DNA of 6,419 bases from Candidatus Omnitrophota bacterium (GCA_016867005.1 VGKM01000068.1:1-6419), one strand, 5' to 3'; counted from the first letter of the stretch, positions 1 through 5,455 are shown. The notes: generated by a model from the sequence alone, not told the origin. Made by a program: numbers and translations.

Positions 1-51
1 CACCGCTATAACCACTGCATATTCTAATGTGCTTTGGGCCCTGGATTTCAT
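1..51 (-). CDS. Flp/TadE-like pilin, 5' end only (partial)
   Basis: This is the first 17 codons of a gene that runs off the left edge. The start ATG at 51-49 lies 1 nt after the TAA of the preceding small pilin gene, so the two are almost certainly cotranscribed and perhaps translationally coupled. The visible peptide MKSRAQSTLEYAVVIAV has the hallmarks of a class III (type IVb/Flp or pseudopilin) leader: a short basic N-terminus, a small residue, then Q-S-T-L-E-Y and a hydrophobic stretch. Glu at +5 and Tyr at +6 after the predicted cut are what the Tad prepilin peptidase family recognises. The residue before the cut is Ala, not the usual Gly. It could be another short Flp pilin or a longer TadE/TadF-type minor pilin; the remaining length decides and is not visible. 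Confidence 0.6.
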   Translation of the reverse strand, partial: MKSRAQSTLEYAVVIAV

Positions 52-52
52 T

Positions 53-217
53 TTATCTTCTCGATTCATCCAATTCCTGCTGCACCTGTTTTAGGCGCGC
101 ATTTATGGAACGCTGCATATATTGATGCATAGCCATTATGGCCGCGGCGATGACCACCACCAACATCGTATATTCCAAGAAGTTCTGCGCCCGTTTATTA
201 CGAATTATCCGCAACAT
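53..217 (-). CDS. small Flp-type pilin-like protein (54 aa)
   Basis: Translating the minus strand from ATG at 217 gives MLRIIRNKRAQNFLEYTM..., 54 residues ending in TAA. A basic leader of ten residues precedes Q-N-F-L-E-Y, giving Glu at +5 and Tyr at +6 of the predicted mature protein, followed by about 17 hydrophobic residues. The amphipathic part 'MAMHQYMQRSINARLKQV' is clearly related to the matching block of the pilins at 2573-2959 (MAMQIYVKRGLQGRVKDV) and 2196-2516 (IAMQAYMKRGLQGKLRSA), so it is a paralogue of the main pilins. The residue before the cut is Ala instead of Gly, which may affect processing. A GGGGAG ribosome site lies 6 nt upstream, and the gap to the upstream gene is 11 nt. 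It probably acts as a minor pilin or assembly initiator in the inner membrane; that role is inference. Confidence 0.75.
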   Translation of the reverse strand: MLRIIRNKRAQNFLEYTMLVVVIAAAIMAMHQYMQRSINARLKQVQQELDESRR

Positions 218-228
218 AACAATCTCCC

Positions 229-387
229 CTATCTGATCACGGTTATCGTATCTGTTGCCCTATTAAAATAGTTATCAAACGCATTTCTAATATTATCAAT
301 AAAACCGGTTACAAAAAGCGCCATCAAAATAACGGCCAAAAGAATGAAGTACTCCGCAACTATCTGTCCTTTATTTGGCCTTCTCAT
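229..387 (-). CDS. small Flp-type pilin-like protein (52 aa)
   Basis: A 52-residue protein starting at ATG 387 and ending in TAG. It begins MRRPNKG, then Q-I-V-A-E-Y and a hydrophobic segment (FILLAVILMALFVTGF), and ends in a short polar tail. Gly at -1, Glu at +5 and Tyr at +6 fit the Flp prepilin signature processed by a TadV/CpaA-type peptidase. The segment after the membrane helix (IDNIRNAFDNYFNRATDT) does not carry the KRGLQG block of the other pilins, so this is a more distant member. A GGAAG ribosome site sits just upstream, and the start is 14 nt after the tadC stop, in the same operon. A minor pilin or pseudopilin is the best reading; the family signature is secure but the specific role is not. 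Confidence 0.75.
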   Translation of the reverse strand: MRRPNKGQIVAEYFILLAVILMALFVTGFIDNIRNAFDNYFNRATDTITVIR

Positions 388-401
388 GCCGCACTTCCTT
401 T

Positions 402-1259
402 TTAAAACATCTTCTTTGTCATAAAGTCAATAAATATCGGCCCGCCGATTACAATGCCGATGACCGGCAAAATACAGAATATTAAAGGTATTAATATCTT
501 CATCGGCGCCTGTAAAGCAACACGCTCTCCTCTATGGAAACGCTGCATACGCGCATCTTCGGAAAGTATCATAAACGCTTCTGCGACAGGCGTCCCCATG
601 CGCTCTGCCAATACAAGCGTCTGGACAAAGGAACTTACTTCCGGGATATTGAGGCGCCTGGACATATCTTTTAATGCCTGGGAGCGGGATTTTCCCCATT
701 TGATCTCTTCCAAAACAAAGGTAAGCTCTTCAAGCATCGGATTCATAGGCGTTTTCTCAATAATCCACCTTGAGGCAGTTGTAAAATCAAGCCCTGCCTC
801 AACGCATAAGCCCAATAAGTCAACGGTTTCAGGTAAAAGCGTGGCAATCGCACTCTTCCTGCGCTTGATCATCTGCTTAATGAATATATCAGGTATAATA
901 TACCCCAAGCCCAAACAAACTATAAAAGCCGGCGGCTCAAGCTTGCCAAACAAGAAAAATGCCAAAACAGCAAGGCCGGCCATTAATAATATTTTAAGGT
1001 TAAAGAATGCCTGCACTGTAAAACGCGCGTGTGCCGCATCAAGATTATGTTTGATCTTTTCATATAATTTTAATTTTTCTAATAAAACGCTGGTAAAAGG
1101 GATAATGCCGGCAAGAAAAGTATAGAGGTTTGCCTTTTTGACACGGCCCTCTTCCTGCGGCAGCTTCAGCCGGGATTCGCTGAAGGCCTTAGTGCCGAAA
1201 ATAGACAGCAGTATAAGGAGTATCCCTACCATTAAAAATAAATAAATCAATATTTCCAT
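402..1259 (-). CDS. tadC: TadC-like type II/IV secretion system F-domain membrane protein
   Basis: A 285-aa inner-membrane platform protein of the Flp/Tad pilus, expected to work with TadB and the TadA ATPase to extrude pilins. An N-terminal membrane helix spans about residues 3-22, a hydrophobic pair lies at about 86-128, and a C-terminal hairpin at about 252-280. The GspF-type cytoplasmic domain (T2SSF) occupies roughly 140-250, with the family-typical 'LLPETVDLLGLCVEAGLDF' start and the 'ERMGTPVAEAF' repeat region. The length fits TadC (about 280-320 aa). It directly follows tadB with a 15-nt gap, the canonical tadB-tadC order, and is followed by small pilin genes. The start at 1259 is supported by a GGGAG ribosome site. 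TadC versus TadB is assigned from gene order and the 'PETVDLLGLCVEAGLD' motif, which is usual for TadC. Confidence 0.9.
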   Translation of the reverse strand: MEILIYLFLMVGILLILLSIFGTKAFSESRLKLPQEEGRVKKANLYTFLAGIIPFTSVLLEKLKLYEKIKHNLDAAHARFTVQAFFNLKILLMAGLAVLAFFLFGKLEPPAFIVCLGLGYIIPDIFIKQMIKRRKSAIATLLPETVDLLGLCVEAGLDFTTASRWIIEKTPMNPMLEELTFVLEEIKWGKSRSQALKDMSRRLNIPEVSSFVQTLVLAERMGTPVAEAFMILSEDARMQRFHRGERVALQAPMKILIPLIFCILPVIGIVIGGPIFIDFMTKKMF

Positions 1260-1274
1260 ATATTTACTCCCTCT

Positions 1275-2141
1275 TTATATCTTAATAGTACTAAAAACGC
1301 GTATTAAAAACATACCTATAATCTGCAGGAACACCGCAACGACTAAAAGCATTCTTCCGATGTCGCTCTGCATCATCCCGTCAAAATGGTGCTTATTGAT
1401 ACTGACGACCCAAAGGACGAAAAGGATCGGTAGAACTGACATAACTATGCCTTGTAACCTTCCCTGAAGGGTAAGCGTCTTAATGTTTTCCTTTAATTTA
1501 CGGTTATCGCGGATAGTGGTGGACAGGCGGCTGAAGACCTTTGTCAGGTCGCCGCCGGTTTCCCGGGCAACAAGGATAGAATTGATTACCAGGCTTAATT
1601 CTTCCAGCGCCATTCTCTTGTCCAGGCGGCGCAAGCTATCTTCAAGGGTAATACCCATCTTATTTTCCCTGACTACAAGCCCGATCTCCTGGCTCATGGG
1701 CACAGGCATCTCTTCTATCAATACTTCCAGGGACTGCAATAAACTTAATCCTCCCTTTAAAGAACTAGAGAGGATCATGATCGAATCCAAGATCTGGCTA
1801 TTAAATTTCATCCTGCGTTTTGCGCTCCTGGCGCGCAATATAATCGTCGGGATAAAAAGCCCCAGGAATGCGGCTAAAAAGGCAAACAATGCCGATTGGG
1901 TGATGACAAAAGCGACCAGGCCAAACGCCGGCGGCAGGATATAATAGAACCTGACAATGTATTGCGGGCTTTTATTATACGCAAACATATCATCAAGTTC
2001 TTTTTCAACTACCTTCTGTTTCTTTATCTGCCATCCTTTGAGCTTGCCCTCTAATGAAGGGGCAAATACCAGCGTCAGCAATAAAATCGCAAGCGCCACC
2101 AATAGCGCGATCAGTAAAAATAATGTAACCAGCATGGGCAT
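1275..2141 (-). CDS. tadB: TadB-like type II/IV secretion system F-domain membrane protein
   Basis: A 288-aa inner-membrane protein, the TadB half of the Flp pilus assembly platform. Residues 1-28 form a strongly hydrophobic anchor, about 65-103 a membrane pair, and about 230-283 the C-terminal hairpin. The cytoplasmic T2SSF domain lies between about 110 and 228, with the TadB-typical stretch 'ARETGGDLTKVFSRLSTTIR' followed by basic residues and 'TLQGRLQG'. The start at 2141 has an AGAAAGG sequence upstream; an in-frame ATG two codons later is an alternative. It sits 54 nt downstream of the third pilin gene. The usual tadA/cpaF ATPase gene, normally just upstream of tadB, is missing here, so this operon must rely on an ATPase encoded elsewhere or beyond the left edge. 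Confidence 0.92.
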   Translation of the reverse strand: MPMLVTLFLLIALLVALAILLLTLVFAPSLEGKLKGWQIKKQKVVEKELDDMFAYNKSPQYIVRFYYILPPAFGLVAFVITQSALFAFLAAFLGLFIPTIILRARSAKRRMKFNSQILDSIMILSSSLKGGLSLLQSLEVLIEEMPVPMSQEIGLVVRENKMGITLEDSLRRLDKRMALEELSLVINSILVARETGGDLTKVFSRLSTTIRDNRKLKENIKTLTLQGRLQGIVMSVLPILFVLWVVSINKHHFDGMMQSDIGRMLLVVAVFLQIIGMFLIRVFSTIKI

Positions 2142-2195
2142 AGTTTAACCTTTCTGTTATTGCCTCCTATTCCTATATTTATTTATAGCCGATGT

Positions 2196-2516
2196 TTAAT
2201 CCTCTCCCCACCATTCTCCTTGTTCATCAGCCACTGTTTCGCTGCCTGTACGCCTTTGTGTTTGCGTGCTTTCCGATTCCGACCTTGGCAATTCGCCGCC
2301 TACCAATGACTCTTCAGAATTAACATTAACTCTGGTCACATGATCTGAAGTGGTCCGTCCGGGAGAATATTGTTCTCCTATATCATCTGAAGCACTTCTT
2401 AATTTGCCTTGAAGGCCGCGCTTCATATATGCCTGCATTGCAATAAGGGCTGCTACTACAATCGCAATGATTACGGCATATTCAAGTGTACTTTGTCCTC
2501 TCCTGTTCATAGACAT
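2196..2516 (-). CDS. flp: Flp-type pilin with extended C-terminus (106 aa)
   Basis: A type IVb (Flp) pilin. The leader MSMNRRG precedes Q-S-T-L-E-Y (Glu12, Tyr13) and a hydrophobic helix to about residue 28, then the amphipathic block AMQAYMKRGLQGKLRSA. The helix is followed by 'DDIGEQYSPG' and a polar, Ser/Thr/Glu-rich tail to residue 106. Classical Flp1 pilins are about 50-75 aa, so the tail is an addition. The tail shares the order QY-P-TTS/TSS-RVNV-RRT with the pilin encoded just upstream, showing that they are paralogues along their whole length. Start: ATG at 2516 is 6 nt after a perfect GGAGG; a second ATG two codons in is less well spaced. It is the third gene of the riboswitch-controlled operon and likely a structural or minor pilin. 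Confidence 0.88.
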   Translation of the reverse strand: MSMNRRGQSTLEYAVIIAIVVAALIAMQAYMKRGLQGKLRSASDDIGEQYSPGRTTSDHVTRVNVNSEESLVGGELPRSESESTQTQRRTGSETVADEQGEWWGED

Positions 2517-2572
2517 TTTTCACCTCCTAAGAAAATATTGATCTTCAACAACTAACCGCCATTATTAACCGC

Positions 2573-2959
2573 CTAATCTGCATCCAAAGCTGGAGCTGCG
2601 ACTTCTTCTCCTTCCCATCCTGTAACCGTCCTGCGTGCTCCACGGCTGACATTTTCGTCTTCAATGTTCCTGGTGATCACTCCGCCCTCAGCAACATTTA
2701 CTCTATCGGCAGCTACGTTTGAGCTTTGCCCGGCAGAAGAAGTATAATACGGCTCATACTGGGCGCCGCTGAATTGAAGTACATCTCCTGCTGTCCCGAC
2801 TTCTCCACCGGTTCCGGTATGATCCACAACATCCTTGACACGGCCCTGCAATCCTCTTTTTACGTATATCTGCATTGCCATTGCCGCAGCAACGACCAAC
2901 GCAATCAAAATCGCATATTCCGCAGTAGTTTGGCCTCTTTTCCCTAATCTCTTAAACAT
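2573..2959 (-). CDS. flp: Flp-type pilin with extended C-terminus (128 aa)
   Basis: A type IVb pilin with leader MFKRLGKRG, predicted cleavage after Gly9, and Q-T-T-A-E-Y (Glu14, Tyr15) starting a hydrophobic helix to about residue 30. The block AMQIYVKRGLQGRVKDV continues the helix. Residues 48-128 form a Gly/Ser/Val-rich, acidic tail with 'GAQYEPYYTSS' and 'ADRVNV', aligned in order with similar elements in the next pilin. At 128 aa it is about twice the length of a standard Flp pilin. The ribosome site GGAGGTG lies 7 nt before ATG 2959. It is the second gene of the operon, 25 nt after the first pilin. The Tyr-rich tail may be exposed on the fibre surface; this is inference. Confidence 0.88.
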   Translation of the reverse strand: MFKRLGKRGQTTAEYAILIALVVAAAMAMQIYVKRGLQGRVKDVVDHTGTGGEVGTAGDVLQFSGAQYEPYYTSSAGQSSNVAADRVNVAEGGVITRNIEDENVSRGARRTVTGWEGEEVAAPALDAD

Positions 2960-2984
2960 TTTTCTTCACCTCCCCCTAAAGTTA

Positions 2985-3176
2985 TTAATCGGCTGCTCCG
3001 CCACCGCCGCCAAATTGCACCCTTTCTACTCCTGACTGCATTTGTGTAGTAACATGGTCCAGAGAATTCTCCACCCTGGGTTTCAAAAACGTTGTCGCGC
3101 CCAAAATTACTGCTGCAATTATTGCCGTAATGATTATTACATACTCAAGCGTTGACTGCCCTTTTCTGTTTAACAT
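2985..3176 (-). CDS. flp: Flp-type major pilin candidate (63 aa)
   Basis: The first gene after the riboswitch, with the size of a classical Flp major pilin. The leader MLNRKG is followed by Q-S-T-L-E-Y (Glu11, Tyr12) and a hydrophobic helix to about residue 27, then a polar segment and a C-terminal GGGGGAAD tail. I start it at ATG 3176, which lies 8 nt after a perfect GGAGG. An upstream in-frame GTG (3185) would add three residues but overlaps the Shine-Dalgarno itself (GGAGGTG), so it is unlikely. The 'KRGLQG' block of the other pilins is replaced by 'LKPRVENSLDHV', so this is a distinct subtype. Its position directly behind the leader suggests the highest expression in the operon. The protein is predicted to be processed by a prepilin peptidase and extruded by TadA/B/C-type machinery. 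Confidence 0.88.
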   Translation of the reverse strand: MLNRKGQSTLEYVIIITAIIAAVILGATTFLKPRVENSLDHVTTQMQSGVERVQFGGGGGAAD

Positions 3177-3248
3177 TTTTTTCACCTCCCTCTCCTTTTC
3201 TTTTTGTTTCTAAACTCTTTGGCAAATTCTTTAAAAAACAAGGCAAAT

Positions 3249-3298
3249 AAAAAACCGGATTACCAAATCTTGTGCTTCAACGGCATTCGGTAACCCGG
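3249..3298 (-). terminator. intrinsic terminator forming the expression platform of the pilin riboswitch
   Basis: On the minus strand, CCGGGTTACCGAAT (3298-3285) pairs with ATTTGGTAATCCGG (3268-3255) over 14 bp, including two G-U pairs, around a 16-nt loop. Six T follow (3254-3249). The 5' arm includes the conserved GCCGGGTTACCG end of the GEMM aptamer. Aptamer folding and terminator formation therefore exclude each other, which predicts an ON switch: ligand-stabilised aptamer allows read-through into the pilin genes about 70 nt downstream. Confidence 0.85.
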
Positions 3299-3416
3299 CT
3301 AACGTCTCGCTTGACCCGACAGCGGAAAAATAAACCTAATTTTAATACGCGAGCAAACGTCCCGTGGCTTTGCGCGGCAGGGACCTCCATCCCCACCTTG
3401 CGTTTTCGTTGCCGCC
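3279..3416 (-). ncRNA. GEMM-I cyclic-dinucleotide riboswitch aptamer (A20 type), leader of the Flp pilus operon
   Basis: The leader RNA upstream of the first pilin carries the GEMM-I (c-di-GMP-I/cGAMP) core. GCGCAAAGCCACGGG (3375-3361) matches the conserved J/P3 entry, and TTAGCCGGGTTACCG (about 3302-3288) matches the conserved 3' segment. P1 can form between GGCGGC (3416-3411) and GCCGTT (3284-3279). P2 is GGTGGGG with CCCTGCC (3397-3391/3382-3376). P3 contains ACGT...CTCGC pairing with GCGAG-ACGT around an enlarged AU-rich loop. By alignment to the Vc2 aptamer the ligand-reading base 20 is A (3403), typical of the 3',3'-cGAMP-sensing subclass; the stacking A47 equivalent is 3371. The P2 loop is ATGGAGGT rather than a GNRA tetraloop, an unusual point. 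Its 3' strand doubles as a terminator arm. The class is well supported; the ligand is inference. Confidence 0.85.
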
Positions 3417-3436
3417 TTGTCCCATATCGCATCTAA

Positions 3437-3465
3437 AATATAACATTTATAGTATATGGTGTCAA
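3437..3465 (-). promoter_or_regulatory. sigma70-type promoter of the riboswitch/Flp operon
   Basis: Minus strand: a perfect -35 TTGACA (3465-3460), a 17-nt spacer, and -10 TATATT (3442-3437). Transcription should start near 3430, some 14 nt before the aptamer P1. It lies just downstream of the stop codon of the 596-aa gene (3495). Its sequence closely resembles the plus-strand promoter at 6265-6293. Confidence 0.8.
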
Positions 3466-3494
3466 GAATAAATGCCTGTGTAAAGTAACCGTTT

Positions 3495-5285
3495 TCAGCA
3501 ACTGAACCAGTAACGTTTTCCGTCGGGAGCGGTGATTTCTTTTTCGTTCAGGCGGCGGCAAGCATATTTGAGGTCATTGGCGTAGGTATACTGCGAGGGG
3601 ATCTTAAATAAAACCGAGTAGTGGCTTTTTTCCGGCCTTATTGATACAGGGAGGTCATAAAATTGTGCTTTTATCGTCGGGAAATCCTTATTTTCATAAC
3701 CGGCAGGCAGGAAATTCCATTTAACAAACAGGTCCAGGACCTTTAAATAATTGTCAAAAAATAGCGAAATATCCTGGGCAGGTTCCCCCATGATCCCGGT
3801 TATCGCTGTGGAAAATTGATGCTCAGAAGCTGCGGCATAAGTGAAAAGTTCAACTTTCCGGCTGTAATCCTGGAATGCTTCTTCCAGGTTAGGCCAGTGG
3901 CTAAGATAAGTTGAACATAGTTCTTCTAAATTGAGATTTTCCGACGGGAAATTACTCAAGATTACCAGGCGGGTCTTTTCTGTCGGGCTTAATTTTAGCG
4001 CACATCCTCTAAATGTAAGTGTCTTGTGTGTATTGGGTTGCGATAATTCTAATTCGATTTCCGCTATATAAAACTCTTTGTTAAGCGGCGTAAAGAGAAA
4101 TGGCTTGAACTCCTTGATTTTATTGACTTTACGATATTGGATAAACTGTGACGGCCACAAACCAAATATAATGTTGCGCTTCTTAATTGATTCAATTTTT
4201 GTGCTCTCAATATCCTGAAGGTTATTGCCGTAAAAAGAAACCGCTGTAATAGGTTCTTTGTCGGGCGCATCCAAACCAAGTACAAAATCGAAGAATTCAC
4301 TGGTTGGGATGTCATAACCCGGAGCCATCATAAGGATAAACGGCCCATTTCCTAATAAATATTTATTTATGTAAGTTCTTATTCTATCGATACTTGCAGA
4401 AAAGCTATATGGGATATGCGGGGTGGACCAAATGGTATAGAATTGGCTATCTAAATATAAAAGAGCATTGGTGGATAATGAAATTTTAATGCCGCGCGCA
4501 TCTTTAAATAACATGGGCATCGCTTGCAACAAATCGGAGTTCAATATTGTAACTTGCTGTAATTCAATAAGATATGACGATAACTCTTCGTCAGTAACTC
4601 TCTGATTTATTAAGGGCCACAAGTTTTGCCCTGAAGTTAATTTGCTATAAATCAACCCTCCTGTCCTGTTGAGGACGCCTAATGAAGGTATATGCATTCT
4701 TGTTCTAATTACTTCGTTGAAACGTGTGATCCCGCCGATTATGAAATCTGCTGCCTTAAGTAAAATGGCGCCGGTAGTTTCCCCCTCGATAAGAATTTCC
4801 GGCTTGGCCTCGGCGATAATATCCGGCTTGAATTCAACAGGTTTTTCAACCACCGGCTCAGGTGTTTTTTCTTCTACAACTTCTTCTTGCGCAATAGGTT
4901 CTGAGATAATGGGGACTTCTTCAGGTGGTTTGATTACGGGCTCTGCTATTGTAACTTCTTCTGGAACAATTGGTTGTAAGATAATTGGTTCTTCTTTGGG
5001 CGGTTCTGGGATTGGTTCAATTCTAGGCGGCACAGGTACTGATTCTGGTGGAGTTAGAATCTGCAGTTTCAGAGGCGGCCGGCGCGGTTTCTTTGCCCTC
5101 CTGCCAATAGGCATACTCAATCCAGCTTCTTTAAAAATTTTATTTATGCTGGATTTCGAAACAGTAGTTTTAAAATTATCTTGGATAAGCTCAGAAAGAG
5201 ATCTACAGCTTATGGCTGGATGAGTTTTCTTCTTTTCTATAATAAAACTTATAATTTCTGGTTTTAGCTTATATGTTACACCCAT
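3495..5285 (-). CDS. HTH protein with Pro/Glu-rich linker and transposase-like C-terminal region (596 aa)
   Basis: Function unknown. Residues 1-60 look like a winged/helix-turn-helix domain of the kind found at the N-terminus of transposases (KPEIISFIIEKKK..., 'ISCRSLSELI', 'VSKSSINKIFKEAGLSMP'), followed by a basic patch GRRAKKPRRPPLK. Residues about 76-168 are a low-complexity Pro/Glu/Val/Ile linker. Residues about 175-596 resemble a DDE/RNase H-fold transposase: a strand pattern ending in LYLDS (Asp279), 'MAPGYDIPTSEFFDFVLGL' (Asp325), 'LVILSNFP' and 'YLSHWPNLEEAFQDYSRKVELF' (Glu468/469), like the Y-x-x-RW-x-IE-x-F motif of IS4-like enzymes, but with W in place of RW. Whether the triad is catalytic is uncertain. 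I see no terminal inverted repeats at both ends, so it may be a domesticated transposase acting as a DNA-binding regulator. The start at 5285 has a GGTAGGA ribosome site. Its promoter carries a repeated motif that could be its own operator. Confidence 0.6.
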   Translation of the reverse strand: MGVTYKLKPEIISFIIEKKKTHPAISCRSLSELIQDNFKTTVSKSSINKIFKEAGLSMPIGRRAKKPRRPPLKLQILTPPESVPVPPRIEPIPEPPKEEPIILQPIVPEEVTIAEPVIKPPEEVPIISEPIAQEEVVEEKTPEPVVEKPVEFKPDIIAEAKPEILIEGETTGAILLKAADFIIGGITRFNEVIRTRMHIPSLGVLNRTGGLIYSKLTSGQNLWPLINQRVTDEELSSYLIELQQVTILNSDLLQAMPMLFKDARGIKISLSTNALLYLDSQFYTIWSTPHIPYSFSASIDRIRTYINKYLLGNGPFILMMAPGYDIPTSEFFDFVLGLDAPDKEPITAVSFYGNNLQDIESTKIESIKKRNIIFGLWPSQFIQYRKVNKIKEFKPFLFTPLNKEFYIAEIELELSQPNTHKTLTFRGCALKLSPTEKTRLVILSNFPSENLNLEELCSTYLSHWPNLEEAFQDYSRKVELFTYAAASEHQFSTAITGIMGEPAQDISLFFDNYLKVLDLFVKWNFLPAGYENKDFPTIKAQFYDLPVSIRPEKSHYSVLFKIPSQYTYANDLKYACRRLNEKEITAPDGKRYWFSC

Positions 5286-5304
5286 GACATTCCTACCTTG
5301 TTTT

Positions 5305-5389
5305 TGTCCAATGCAGTTTGGACATTTATTCTATTGTTAAATAGAGTCTAGCACGCAAATTGGACATTGTCAAGCCCAGTTTGGACATT
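5305..5389 (-). repeat. phased TTGGACATT operator-like repeat array
   Basis: Plus-strand copies of the 13-mer CAGTTTGGACATT lie at 5377-5389 (exact), 5356-5368 (CAAATTGGACATT) and 5314-5326 (exact), all in the same orientation. Their starts are 21 and 42 bp apart, i.e. about two and four DNA turns. A fourth, inverted half (TGTCCAA, 5305-5311) makes a palindrome with the last copy (TGTCCAA-6 nt-TTGGACA, 5305-5324). The copies sit upstream of, between, and downstream of the -35/-10 boxes of the 596-aa gene, as expected for a repressor array. The binder is not known. Confidence 0.7.
5345..5373 (-). promoter_or_regulatory. sigma70-type promoter of the 596-aa HTH/transposase-like gene
   Basis: Minus strand: -35 TTGACA (5373-5368), a 17-nt spacer, -10 TAGACT (5350-5345). 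Transcription should start near 5338, about 50 nt before the ATG at 5285. One TGTCCAA motif occupies the spacer, and others flank the promoter on both sides. Confidence 0.65.
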
Positions 5390-5406
5390 TCTTCACTACC
5401 TTTCTT

Positions 5407-5455
5407 CCCGACTTCCCCCCTTCCAACCTCCGAGGTTAGAAAGGGGGATGTTGGG
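5407..5455 (+). repeat. REP-like imperfect palindrome, copy 1 (downstream of the RAYT gene)
   Basis: A 49-bp element starting CCCGACTTCCCCCC and ending GGGGGATGTTGGG. It folds into a long imperfect hairpin: outer CCC/GGG, then CCCCC/GGGGG, and a tight inner stem AACCTC-C-GAGGTT. It ends 2 nt before the transposase stop codon. It is identical to the copy at 6126-6174 except for one base (A versus T in TTAGA[A/T]AGG). Same orientation in both copies. Confidence 0.85.

Noticed and set aside
454..1125. Plus-strand open frame of 223 codons opposite tadC.
   Set aside because: It lies entirely antisense to a well-supported T2SSF gene, has no recognisable domain and no plausible ribosome site; it is a shadow frame.
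3177..3185. GTG start adding three residues (MKK) to the first pilin.
   Set aside because: The GTG is part of the GGAGGTG Shine-Dalgarno; the following ATG at 3176 has proper spacing, and the other two pilins use the same SD-to-ATG layout.
3486..3522. Short repeat AGTAAC(C)GTTTTC near the 3' end of the 596-aa gene, considered as a transposon end or att site.
   Set aside because: Only two short imperfect copies, one inside the coding sequence; no counterpart at the other end.
4669..5223. Plus-strand open frame of 184 codons with Gly/Ser/Thr-rich composition.
   Set aside because: It is antisense to the Pro/Glu-rich linker of the 596-aa protein; its low complexity is a mirror of that linker.
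5305..5389. TGTCCAA repeats as the terminal inverted repeat of an insertion sequence.
   Set aside because: No matching TGTCCAA sequence is found near the other end of the gene (3421-3495), and the copies are phased direct repeats over a promoter; kept only as an alternative in the findings.
5407..5455. REP copy 1 as an intrinsic terminator of the RAYT gene.
   Set aside because: The hairpin is not followed by a T-tract on the minus strand, and the same sequence occurs upstream of the gene, so it is better explained as a REP element.
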